The position numbers and the translations under genes were made by a program. Below, piece after piece: positions 49,001 to 62,200 of a stretch of DNA of 64,000 bases. The DNA is from Neoarius graeffei (lineage: Eukaryota; Chordata; Actinopteri; Siluriformes; Ariidae): positions 1,162,125 through 1,226,124 of the forward strand of contig NC_083583.1 of NCBI RefSeq assembly GCF_027579695.1, in the 5' to 3' direction. The notes below the pieces were generated by a model, which saw only the letters and a list, made by a program, of their open reading frames with translations, was not told the DNA's origin and did no database searches. The stretch's first letter is position 1. Every line of letters starts with the position of its first letter.

Positions 49001-52000
49001 GAGATGGTTTTGTAACCTTTTCCAGCCTGATGAGCATCAACAACGCTTTTTCTGAGGTCCTCAGAAATCTCCTTTGTTCGTGCCATGATACACTTCCACA
49101 AACGTGTTGTGAAGATCAGACTTTGATAGATCCCTGTTCTTTAAATAAAACAGGGTGCCCACTCACACCTGATTGTCATCCCATTGATTGAAAACACCTG
49201 ACTCTAATTTCACCTGCAAATTAACTGCTAATCCTAGAGGTTCACATACTTTTGCCACTCACAGATATGTAATATTGGATCATTTTCCTCAATAAATAAA
49301 TGACCAAGTATAATATTTTTGTCTCATTTGTTTAACTGGGTTCTCTTTATCTACTTTTAGGCCTTGTGTGAGAATCTGATGATGTTTTAGGTCATATTTA
49401 TGCAGAAATATCGAAAATTCTAAAGGGTTCACAAACTTTCAAGCACCACTGTATGTGTTCAGATCCCTGGGGGTTTAATGAGAACGAAGGTGCAGAGATG
49501 TTTCTCACACGTTTTAGTCATTCTTCTGCATTATTAAATATAAAATACAAAATATTAAAGAATAAATTTTGATACACAAAATATTTTAATGATTTAAACT
49601 GAAATATTGAGTGGAACTAAAATTCTACTGATAATAACAAGAGTCAGGTTTCATACAGTGTGAATCTGTGGAGAGAGAGACAGATAGGTAGATAAACAAT
49701 CAGATAGATAGATAAATAGATACAGAGACAGACACACAGGAGGATAGATCAATAGATAGATAGACAGACAGATAGATCAATAGATACAGTGGTGCTTGAA
49801 AGTTTGTGAACCCTTTAGAATTTTCTATATTTCTGCATAAATATGACCAAAAACATCATCAGATTTTCACACAAGGCCTAAAAGTAGATAAAGAGAACCC
49901 AGTTAAACAAATGAGACAAAATTATTATACTTGCTCATTTATTTATTGAGGAAAATGATCCAATATTACATATCTGTGAGTGGCAAAAGTATGTGAACCT
50001 CTAGGATTAGCAGTTAATTTGAAGGTGAAATTAGAGTCAGGTGTTTTCAATCAATGGGATGACAATCAGGTGTGAGTGGGCACCCTGTTTTATTTAAAGA
50101 ACAGGGATCTATCAAAGTCTGATCTTCACAGCACATGTTTGTGGAAGTGTATCATGGCACGAACAAAGGAGATTTCTGAGGACCTCAGAAAAAGCGTTGT
50201 TGATGCTCATCAGGCTGGAAAAGGTTACAAAACCATCTCTAAAGAGTTTGGACTCCACCAATCCACAGTCAGACAGATTGTGTACAGATGGAGGAAATTC
50301 AAGACCAGTGTTACCCTCCCCAAGAGTGGTCGACCAACAAAGATCACTCCAAGAGCAAGGCGTGTAATAGTCGGCGAGGTTACAAAGGACCCCAGGGTAA
50401 CTTCTAAGCAACTGAAGGCCTCTCTCACATTGGCTAATGTTAATGTTCATGAGTCCACCATCAGGAGAACACTGAACAACAATGGTGTGCATGGCAGGGT
50501 TGCAAGGAGAAAGCCACTACTCTCCAAAAATAACATTGCTGCTCGTCTGCAGTTTGCTGAAGATCATGTGGACAAGCCAGAAGGCTATTGGAAAAATGTT
50601 TTGTGGACGGATGAGACCAAAATAGAACTTTTTGGTTTAAATGAGAAGCGTTATGTTTGGAGAAAGGAAAACACTGCATTCCAGCATAAGAACCTTATCC
50701 CATCTGTGAAACACGGTGGTGGTAGTATCATGGTTTGGTCCTGTTTTGCTGCATCTGGGCCAGGACGGCTTGCCATCATTGATGGAACAATGAATTCTGA
50801 ATTATACCAGCAAATTCTAAAGGAAAATGTCAGGACATCTGTCCATGAACTGAATCTCAAGAGAAGGTGGGTCATGCAGCAAGACAACGACCCTAAGCAC
50901 ACAAGTCGTTCTACTAAAGAACCAAGCCCAAGCCAAGCAGCAGTCTGTGAATGGAGGGCGGGGTCGGGGAAGGTAAGTGGCAAAGTCATTCCAGCTGCTG
51001 TCAATTAATGTGTGTGTGTGTGTGTGTGTGTGTTTGTTACAGGGACGGAGCATAAAAGGAGGGAGAGAACAGAGAAAAGGGGCTCCTTCCCGACCACAAC
51101 GCATGTGTGTGTGTGGGTAGAGTGAGTGAGTGAGTGAGTGAATGAATGAATGAATGAATTAATGAACGCAAGCAAGCTGAAAAGCTAGTAGTAAAGTGAA
51201 ATAAAGGGTTTATGTGTGACCATCAACTTGCCTGCCATGCTTCTGTGCTCCACCCTCATCAGGAACTGCCACAAATGGTTAAAGAAGAATAAAGTGAATG
51301 TTTTGGAATGGCCAAGTCAAAGTCCTGACCTTAATCCAATGGAAATGTTGTGGAAGGACCTGAAGCGAGCAGTTCATGTGAGGAAACCCACCAACATCCC
51401 AGAGTTGAAGCTGTTCTGTACAGAGGAACGGGCTAAAATTCCTCCAAGCTGGTGTGCAGGACTGATCAACAGTTACCGCAAACGTTTAGTTGCAGTTATT
51501 GCTGCACAAGGGGGTCACACCAGATACTGAAAGCAAAGGGTCACATACTTTTGCCACTCACAGATATGTAATATTGGATCATTTTCCTCAATAAATAAAT
51601 GACCAAGTATAATATTTTTGTCTCATTTGTTTAACTGGGTTCTCTTTGTCTACTTTTAGGACTTGTTTATAAAGATACTTTTTGGGGCTTTTTTCACCTT
51701 TACTGGATAAGACAGTGCAGAGACAGGAAATGAGCAGGAGAGAGAGACATGGGGAGGGATCGGGAAATTACCTTGGGTCAGAATTGAACCTGGGTCCCCG
51801 GATTTATTAGCCTGGCAAGCCAGACTAAATGTGAATATTTAGTCTGGTTTCAGTCGTAGACATTTCCGAAGGGTGTGGGTAGGAACAACCCGCTGTCTTT
51901 CAAACTGTCTCTGTGCGTATAGGCCAACGCTCTGACCAATCAGCGCAACAGTGACTGTGACGTAGTCAGAGCAACAGAAAGCAGCGGGGGAGGCCTTGAA

Positions 52001-53237
52001 ATAATTTTTCAAAATGCGTATTAATTAATAAACAGGTTCTAGATATTAAGAAGTTTGGAGATAATGACCACAAGTTTGGAGTCTGTACCACATACTTAAC
52101 ATACACTCTTATTTTTTTTTCAAGTGTTTTCAAGGGTTTGCTTAAACTGTTTTTGAGAGTTTTTATTTTTATTTAGTGGTGTTTGGTGAAATAATTTCCC
52201 TTAAATTTAAAATCTCATCTCATCTCATTATCTGTAGCCGCTTTATCCTTCTACAGGGTCGCAGGCAAGCTGGAGCCTATCCCAGCTGACTACGGGCGAA
52301 AGGCGGGGTACACCCTGGACAAGTCGCCAGGTCATCACAGGGCTGACACATAGACACAGACAACCATTCACACTCACATTCACACCTACGCTCAATTTAG
52401 AGTCACCAGATAACCTAACCTGCATGTCTTTGGACTGTGGGGGAAACCGGAGCACCCGGAGGAAACCCACGCGGACACGGGGAGAACATGCAAACTCCGC
52501 ACAGAAAGGCCCTCGCCGGCCACGGGGCTCGAACCCGGACCTTCTTGCTGTGAGGCGACAGCGCTAACCACTACACCACCGTGCCGCCCTAAATTTAAAA
52601 TAACGGGAAAATAAGAAACAATCAAAAAGTAATGTTTCAAAGCTGTTTATTAATTCTTCGTACTGCACAAACTAGCCCATCCTTTTGGCTACCAGCGGAG
52701 CAAGCTGGTAGATCAGACTTTTGCCATAGCCGGTCGGCAAAAGAGCGAAAATGTATTTCTTGAAAAGGAATGAGCGGAGAGCCTCTTCCTGCTCATGTTT
52801 CAATGAAAACTCCAAGTCTAATTCTTCTAAAACTGATTCCAAAGCGGAGTCAAACTAGCGCTGTTCACTAGCCATAGCCATCTTTCCTGTTGTGCTTTCT
52901 CCAGCGTCGCGCAGCCTTGTCATCACTCCTGCAAAAGCCCTCCCAAAGAATCCAAACAAAAACCTTGCATTGTGATTGGCGGGCATGATTTGATGCCCGG
53001 GGTGTTTTGTTGATATGGTGCGAGGCTAGACCCACTTGTAGGCAAAAATATTTTTGGCCACTAGGCGGGTGGGTCTAGTTTACTAGGCTATGGATTTATG
53101 GCATCTTATCCACCTGAGCCATGACGCCCCCTACTTTTAGGATTTGTGTGAAAATCTGATGATGTTTTAGGTCATATTTATGCAGAAATATAGAAAATTC
53201 TAAAGGGTTCACAAACTTTCAAGCACCACTGTAGTTG

Positions 53238-53291
<54 letters not shown>

Positions 53292-56200
53292 CAGGCGCAG
53301 GCAGAAGTAGCACCAATGAAACATACATATATTTGCATATTTCATGCATATTCATGTTCATGCGTGTTCTCAGTGCCTTTTTAATTGTTTCTTGAGCATT
53401 TAAAATGTGAAACATTTCCTTATCCCATTTCCACTTCAGTGTAATTATTATCCTTCAGTGGAAATGGGATTTTGAAATTGCTGAGGTTTAGTGTACATGT
53501 TGTAGTAGTCATTAGACAAGGGTCATTTCTCGCTCAGTTTTCAAGATATCTGGATGAAACTTGTGCCTATACATAGTGACCCTCTATGATCTCCATATCA
53601 AGCATTACATCACATGACGTCATGATGTCATTTTGTGACATCATAAATTTTTCAGGAATGGCTATGAATGGGACCACCTGGTACAGTACCAGGACAAGCT
53701 GGACAAAATTATTTCATGCCATTTTCCATAGCCCTTATACCTTAGTACTTTTTTGCACTCATTTGACCTCTGACCTTGACCTTTTGCCAGAATTAGGTCA
53801 ACGGTCACTTATGTGTTAAATCACTACTCCTCCCTCATTTGGGGGGCTTCAAAATAGGTTAAGTGATTTGACCCATTTTCACTGAGTTACATGAACTTGA
53901 ACTTGTCAATTAGGTGACTCGATAGCAAAAAGTCAGAATTTTGTCTATTTTTCATGGTCTTTGAGCTAGCCTTGCTCCTTTGCCATAGAAAAACGTTTTA
54001 ATGAATATTGATAGTTTTGACATATTGACCTTTGACCTAGGTCAATATTAGGTCACATATTTTCAATGGCCTTTATCTCAAAAACAGAGTAAGATAAGGC
54101 CATAGTTACAATTAACCATGAATAGGAACTCATATATGGATTTTCATTTGGGAACATTGGTTTTGCCCTGGGGGCGGCACAGTGGTGTAGTGGTTATCAC
54201 TGTCGCCTCACAGCAAGAAGGTCCGGGTTCAAGCCCCGTGGCCGGCGAGGGCCTTTCTGTGCGGAGTTTGCATGTTGTCCGCGTGGGTTTCCTCCGGGTG
54301 CTCCGGTTTCCCCCACAGTCCAAAGACATGCAGGTTAGGTTAACTGGTGACTCTAAATTGACCGTAGGTGTGAATGTGAATGGTTGTGTGTCTCTATGTG
54401 TCAGCCCTGTGATGATCTGGTGACTTGTCCAGGGTGAACCCCGCCTCTCACCCATAGTCAGCTAGGATAGGCTCCAGTCCGCGACCCTGCACAGGATAAG
54501 TGGCTACAGATAATGGATGGATGGATGGATGGATGGATGGTTTTGCCCTGGAGTGACCTTGACAGGTCAGATCAATGACTTGCATATTTTTCACTGGTCT
54601 GCATCAAGAAATTGGTGAAAGATAGGAACTTAGTTAATATTATTAACCATAGAAGTATTATATCCTTTTCCATTTGTCATCAGATTCCAGACAAGTGGCC
54701 TCATTTCTCTCAGTTCTGTGACCATGACCTTTGTCCCAAGGCCTCAGGTGTGGAAATGGGATACCACTGTGCCCTTGGCACAGTAGGCTACCTCTAGTTG
54801 CTACTATTATTATTTAAAAGATTGCTGTATTAGATCACTATGAGAAATTCAGCAGGACTTGAACTACGGTGTGAACAGTGGGACGTGAAGATGTCCATCA
54901 GCTTGTGGTGTTTAATTTTATAAAAGTAAACAGCAGAATAAAATCTCCTTAAATCTAAGCAGCTGCTTTAAAAGCCCTTGTCGTCTGCTTCAGTGTTATT
55001 ATGGGATGGATTTGGGACAGAGTTGTGAATGAACATTTCATGGTGTTCAGCGGTTTCTCTCACATGCTGATCTTTATTCCAGAACTCTGACTATTTCTGG
55101 GCTGTGCTTCAGACGAGACGTGTTTCATTTCCAGCTGCAGTGTTTTATACAGGAAGGAAACATTCATCACACTGTTCTGATTAATTATTCATAACGCTAA
55201 GAAAAGGGTGTTATTTTTAAGAGTAGCCTAATTAGAACATTCATTTTCTGCTCCATTAGGGTTTTTTTTCTGAAGAGAAATGAGGTTAAACTCACAGAGA
55301 GCTGAAGAGTCGATTTTCTGATCTCCATCTGATCCTCAGGTCCAACCTCATGGGCACCAAGTTTACAGTTTACGACAGCGGGACGAACCCGGTGAAGAGC
55401 ACGTCCAGCTTGGAGGCCAGCAACCTGCGCCAGGAGCTAGCGGCTATTTGCTACGTCAGTAAACTTCACATGATCATTCTTCACCTGCTCCAGAGAAACA
55501 GGACAAACTGATTTATTTACTTTCAGTTAATGAGAGGAACTTCGTTTACACTTTACTCTGCTTTACTCAAACAGTCAGGGCTGTAAGACTTTCTTATTTC
55601 ATATTTTTTAAAATTAAAAACATAAAATTAAAACAAATTGTTCTTGGGAAAAAATTCTCTATTTTTATAGCTCTCTTTAGTCTGAGAGAATCCTGTAATC
55701 ACCGCCTTTGAACATTTCCTGTTTCCTCAAGCTCAACACAGGACTGAACACATTGATCTAAAATCCCTTCATCATCACTGTGTGGAAAATAAAAACATTT
55801 TTACACTAAATTTAAAGATGATTGTTGACTTGCACAAGTCAGGTGATAGATATAAAATGTCCTGGAATCTTCAGTTTCATTACAGGAAGAGACTCAGTGC
55901 AGGAATTATTTAAATTTTGTGTTAAAGCAAAACGACATCTTTATACGTCATGCTTCAGCTCCAAATATCAACCACTGCATTTTATTTCATACTGAATTTA
56001 CTGAAGGGTGCCAATAATTTTGATCTATAGTGACTAGAACAGAGAGAGAGAGAGAGAGAGAGAGAGAAGGGTGAAGCAGTGAGACCCCTGGAAGTGACTC
56101 CTGACATGATGGTCCTTTAATCAGGAGAAATCTGAATAAAAACAGACAGAATGAATTTAGTTCTTCCTTCAGGAGACCAACGTGTTGGGGTTTAAAGGTC

Positions 56201-59200
56201 CTCGGAAGATGAGCGTCATTATTCCGGGAATGAACATGGATCATGAACGAGTCTGCATTCGACCACGGAATGTAAGTGTTTCCGTATTTTTAATAAAATC
56301 TACAGATTTTCAGGGAGATATTAATGTTAGTACCTGACACAGCAGGAAGCAAAATCCCTGACATCTGTCTCACATCTGTCTCACACCTCTCTTATATCTG
56401 TCTCACATCTGTCTCACACCTCTCTTACATCTGTCTCACACCTCTCTTATATCTGTCTCACACCTTTCTTATATCTGTCTCACATCTGTCTGACACCTCT
56501 GTTATATCTGTTTCACATCTGTCTCACACCTCCCTTATATCTGTCTCACACCTTTCTTATATCTATCTCACACCTGTCTCACATCTGTCTGACACCTCTC
56601 TTATATCTGTCTCACACCTTTTATATCTGTCTCACATCTGTCTCACATCTGTCTGACACCTCTCTTATATATGTTTCACATCTGTCTCACACCTCTCTCA
56701 TATCTGTCTGACACCTCTCATATCTGTTTCACATCTGTCTCACCCCTCTCTTATATCTGTCTCACATCTGTCTCATGTCTGTCTCACACCTCTTTTACAA
56801 CCTCGATTCCAAAAAAGTTGGAACAAAGTACAAATTGTAAATAAAAACGGAATGCAATGATGTGGAAGTTTCAAAATTCCATATTTTATTCAGAATAGAA
56901 CATAGATGACATATCAAATGTTTAAACTGAGAAAATGTATCATTTAAAGAGAAAAATTAGGTGATTTTAAATTTCATGACAACAACACATCTCAAAAAAG
57001 TTGGGACAAGGCCATGTTTCCCACTGTGAGACATCCCCTTTTCTCTTTACAACAGTCTGTAAACGTCTGGGGACTGAGGAGACAAGTTGCTCAAGTTTAG
57101 GGAGAGGAATGTTAACCCATTCTTGTCTAATGTAGGATTCTAGTTGCTCAACTGTCTTAGGTCTTTTTTGTCATATCTTCCGTTTTATGATGCGCCAAAT
57201 GTTTTCTATGGGTGAAAGATCTGGACTGCAGGCTGGCCAGTTCAGTACCCGGACCCTTCTTCTACGCAGCCATGATGCTGTAATTGATGCAGTATGTGGT
57301 TTGGCATTGTCATGTTGGAAAATGCAAGGTCTTCCCTGAAAGAGACGTTGTCTGGATGGGAGCATATGTTGCTCTAGAACCTGGCAGGGACGATTTCTCA
57401 GAGACAACAAGGGAAGCCGAACTTCCCCTAAAATTCTCTCCCCAAACTGTGGCGTCTACGACGTTGAATTCTCATTAAAACAATAACTTGCATAACATAA
57501 TATATGCCCAAGATTGTATTTACGTTCATAACTATCCCTATGTCATCCTGTAACTTATTTGAGTGATGTCTGACAAACTTGCAGTTCGCTACGAGAATCA
57601 CCTTTGATGACAGCCGGGTATCCGTTGTAGTCTACGAGACAGCTCTGAACAGCCAATTTCGGCTAGTTGTTATTGGTTAAAATCAACAAAATCATCACTT
57701 CCAGGGAAGCCGGTTATCTCTGGGGGTAAACGAGACATTGGGAGGGCCAAGAAGCCGGGCTGATAAAGGATTATTGGAGGTGGTGTTTGAAAGACATGAG
57801 GAGGGCGGTCGCTGTACTTCGGTGAGGAACACGGTAAGCATGATCAGTCAGTCCCTAGCGGATGTCGAGAAAGTGTAGTCGTGTGCCAAAATGCTGTCCG
57901 AATTTCTTTTCATATAAACGTTTCTTCTCATTGATGTCTCTGGGGTAAATGGGACATTGTGAGGGCCAAGAAGCCGGGCTGATAAAGGATTATTGGAGAT
58001 GGTGTTTGAAAGACATGAGGGGGGCGGTCGCTGTACTTCGGCGTCGGCGAGGAACACGGTAAGCATGATCAGTGTTGAGAAAATGTATGGTCATTTTTTT
58101 TTATTTAGGGAGACTACGGTCTGAGCTGCAGGTTTGGTACAAAAACACTGACTTGCAGGGCACTCTGGGCAAGCTGAGTGATTCTCTGTTGTTTTTCAAA
58201 AACATGGAGCTGGACAGTTCAATGCCCCAGCTATACAAGCTGCTGTCTTTAGTTGCAACTATTGGCGCCACATCAGCTGGAGTAGAGCGTATCTTCTCTT
58301 GTTTAAAAAGAGTGAAGTCTTTCACTCGAAATACAATGGGCCAACACCGTTTAAGTAGTCTTGCTCTGCTGGCCATTGAGAAGAAATTGGTGAAGTCTCT
58401 GGAAAGCACAACCAGCTGGTATGACAGGGTCACAGACCATTTTCTGGAAAAAGGAGCGAAGGGCAGAATTTGTGTATAAATAGTGTGCATCATATAATGT
58501 TCATGAATCTGAAGTGTGTATATTGTTCAGTAATGTTAAGAGAATGGTGGGCTCTGTGTTATAGGTTATACCTGGGTATAATATTCAAGGTTCTGTGTGT
58601 TGCATAGCCTACCTGGTTATGAATTTCCAGACTGTGTTGCAGAAGATGTTCAAGGATGTGTTGCACAGCTGGGTGTTGTGTTAAAGACTCTGTGTTGCAT
58701 ATCAGGGTATGATGTTCAAGGCTCTTCATTGAATAGCCAGTGATTTTTGGATGTTTGATATTTTTGATTAAGGATATGAGGCACTAGCCTGGCAAGCCAG
58801 ACTATAACATGAAATGTACAAGCAAAAAATACTTTCTGCCACTAGGTGGGGTTGTCTAGTTCACTATGCTAATGGGGCACACCTTTCTATGCTTTGATAT
58901 CCGGCCTACAGGTTTTACGATGAATGCATAAAATGGGCTTCCCCTGTTTTAAAAACCAGCAGCCGCCACTGGAACCTGGATATACCTTTCAGCATTGATG
59001 GTGTCTTTCCAGATGTGTAAGCTGCCCATGCCACACGCACTAATGCAACCCCATACCATCAGAGATGCAGGCTTCTGAACTGAGCACTGATAACAACTTG
59101 GGTCGTCCTTCTCCTCTTTAGTCCGAATGACATGGCGTCCCTGATTTCCATAAAGAACTTCAAATTTTGATTCGTCTAACCACAGAACAGTTTTCCACTT

Positions 59201-62200
59201 TGCCACAGTCCATTTTAAATGAGCCTTGGCCCAGAGAAGACGTCTGCGCTTCTGGATCGTGTTTAGATACGGCTTCTTCTTTGAACTATAGAGTTTTAGC
59301 TGGCAACGGCGGATGGCACGGTGAATTGTGTTCACAGATAATGTTCTCTGGAAATATTCCTGAGCCCATTTTGTGATTTCCAATACAGAAGCATGCCTGT
59401 ATGTGATGCAGTGCCGTCTAAGGGCCCGAAGATCACGGGCACCCAGTATGGTTTTCCGGCCTTGACCCTTACGCACAGAGATTCTTCCAGATTCTCTGAA
59501 TCTTTTGATGATATTATGCACTGTAGATGATTATATGTTCAAACTCTTTGCAATTTTACACTGTCGAACTCCTTTCTGATATTGCTCCACTATTTGTCGG
59601 CGCAGAATTAGGGGGATTGGTGATCCTCTTCCCATCTTTACTTCTGAGAGCCGCTGCCACTCCAAGATGCTCTTTTTATACCCAGTCATGTTAATGACCT
59701 ATTGCCAATTGACCTAATGAGTTGCAGTTTGGTCCTCCAGCTGTTCCTTTTTTGTACCTTTAACTTTTCCAGCCTCTTATTGCCCCTGTCCCAACTTTTT
59801 TGAGATGTGTTGCTGTCATGAAATTTCAAATGAGCCAATATTTGGCATGAAATTTCAAAATGTCTCACTTTCGACATTTGATATGTTGTCTATGTTCTAT
59901 TGTGAATACAATATCAGTTTTTGAGATTTGTAAATAATTGCATTCCGTTTTTATTTACAATTTGTACTTTGTCCCAACTTTTTTGGAATCGGGGTTGTAT
60001 ATCTGTCTCATGTCTGTCTCACGTCTGTCCTGTTTACCGCAGGAGCATGAAACGCTGTTGGCTCGCTGGCAGAACAAGAGCACAGAGAGTGTGATTGAGC
60101 TCCACAACAAGACGCCAGTGTGGAACGATGACACTCAGTCGTATGTGCTGAACTTCCATGGCAGGGTCACTCAGGCCTCGGTGAAGAATTTCCAGATCAT
60201 TCACGACAACGACCGTGAGTTCAGAAACGTCTTTCAGCTCACAGTTACTTTCAGGAGCTTTCAGATTTGGAGACTCCACCAGGCTTTTAACACTGAGACA
60301 CAGACGAACATTTACATCCATTTACACTTTGGTGTCTCTCACTTCACCTCATCAGGTTTAATGATGTCACCTGTCAGTCATGCCCTCACACATACAAACT
60401 GAGAAGATTCTCACCTTACAGAAGAACTGATGAAGCTCTTAAAGTGTCTTCAGGATGATCACATATGTCTGTAAAACTTAGAGCTGCTGCTTTAAGTCTA
60501 AAACCAAAAACTGGGATTAAGAGTGTAACTGTAAGACAGATCTGGATAGTTTCAGTTTACATACATGTGAACAGAATAATTAGCTCCACCCAGAAAGTAG
60601 CTCCACCCCCAGCTGGGACAGACACTCTTCAGGTCTGCCTCTTTTCTTTAAAAAGTGGTTCCAAAATTACTTTCTTTCTCATGATGAGAATTAAAGTAAT
60701 GAAATAATAATTAATTCTGATGCTCAAAATATGCAGTGCCCTCCATAATTATTGGCACCCTGTGTAAAGATTAGTAAAAAAAAAAGATTATAAATAAATA
60801 AAAATAAATCTCATCTCATCTCATTATCTCTAGCCGCTTTATCCTTCTACAGGGTCGCAGGCAAGCTGGAGCCTATCCCAGCTGACTACGGGCGAAAGGC
60901 GGGGTACACCCTGGACAAGTCGCCAGGTCATCACAGGGCTGACACATAGACACAGACAACCATTCACACTCTCATTCACACCTACGGTCAATTTAGAGTC
61001 ACCAGTTAGCCTAACCTGCATGTCTTTGGACTGTGGGGGAAACCGGAGCACCCGGAGGAAACCCACGCAGACACGGGGAGAACATGCAAATTCCACACAG
61101 AAAGGCCCTCGCCGGCCCCGGGGCTCGAAACCAGGACCTTCTTGCTGTGAGGCGACAGTGCTAACCACTACACCACCGTGCCGCCCTATAAAAATAAATA
61201 AAAATTTAAAAAAGGAATGAAAAAAAATTCAAATTAAATGATTAAATAAATAAATAAATAAAAATCCACCTTTTGGTGAAGTCACTTCATCTCACACTGA
61301 AAAATGAGAAAAATCCAACCATTAATCTAAATAAATTTATTCAGAGAAAAACAAATCCCTCATCAAAAAATAATTATTTTCAACAAATGTGCTACTATTA
61401 TTGGCCCCCTGCATTTAATATTCTGTCCAACCCCCTTTACCAGTAAAACAGCACTGACTCTTTCCTGTAACATTTTATAAGGTTGGAGATCCAGAGCAGG
61501 ACATTGAGCCCATTCCTCTCTCCACAATCTCTCCAGTTCATCCAGGGTCCTCGACCCTCTCTTGTGCTCTCGCCTCTTCAGCTCCACCCACAGGTTTTCA
61601 CTGGGGTTCAGCTCAGAGGACTGAGATGGCCATACTACTGCAACGAGGACTTTGCTCGGCAGCCACTGACATGAGTCTTCCAATCATCTCTGTTGGCAAT
61701 TTGGAGTTCACCATATATGAGCCCAGTATCTTTAAGTAATTAGTCAACGTACATTGTTGCAGGTCTTCCTCTGGCACATCTCCTGTGAGGTGGTTGCCAT
61801 AAGAGCACATCAGTGATGAGTTCCTCTTTGCTGTGCCAACAATGGCCTGCAAATCTCAGTCTATATTTTTGAATGGTTTCTGAGATTCGAGGAAGTTCTC
61901 CATAAAGTTGGCCATGGCAGGAGATGGAGATGGCCATGGCAGGACAAAAATGGTCATTCTTTTTTCGTGGGAGTTTTGTGGGCAGATCGGCAAATGAGCT
62001 TTTCACTTTGCAGCTGATCAACATCTGCACATGAGTACGAAGAAGATCAGAGTTTTGGTGAAACTTTTGTAAATTGACTGGAAGTTTTTAGTTCAGGTTG
62101 TCTTCCAAAAAACATTTACACACAACTTTACTAAAAGATAACTGAGGTGTGATGTTGCTTTAAAATGTGCCATAATTCAATACACAAAGGAGATCGGATT

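Larger units (their letters stand above)
51667..53130 (-). mobile_element. Second tRNA-related SINE, split by a hAT-like element
   Basis: Net SINE sequence is 51667-51807 plus 53100-53130. Duplications CTACTTTTAGGAYTTGT at 51650-51666 and 53131-53147 differ at one base. On the minus strand the head reads GGGGGCGTCATGGCTCAGG and GGTTCAATTCTG, resembling Pol III A and B boxes. Confidence 0.8.
49787..53231 (+). mobile_element. Tc1/mariner transposon B, with nested insertions
   Basis: Same family as copy A, opposite orientation, 335 bp away. TA duplications lie at 49785-49786 and 53232-53233, inside GATA-type simple sequence. Its transposase is interrupted by an LTR-like insert (about 50922-51275) and its right terminal repeat by a SINE (51667-53130) that itself contains two further insertions. 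Confidence 0.93.
56798..59997 (-). mobile_element. Tc1-like transposon C, split by a hAT element
   Basis: TA duplications at 56796-56797 and 59998-59999. Terminal repeats CAACC(T/C)CGATTCCAAAAAAG / CTTTTTTGGAATCGGGGTTG; an inner copy (CTCAAAAAAGTTGGGAC) lies further in. Removing the hAT insert (57385-58971 plus one 8-bp duplication) leaves about 1605 bp, the normal Tc1 size. Confidence 0.92.

Noticed and set aside
48673-49191. 172-codon + frame opposite Tc1 transposon A
   Set aside because: It is antisense to the transposase gene, and the same shadow occurs opposite copy B at 50112-50492.
54172-54260. Possible tRNA gene (good A and B boxes)
   Set aside because: The sequence does not fold into a full cloverleaf by eye, and it is the head of a repeated SINE with target duplications.
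56355-56796. Regularly recurring TCTGTCTCACACC words that could suggest a CRISPR-like array
   Set aside because: The spacing is irregular, there are no unique spacers, and the host is a vertebrate; it is a minisatellite.
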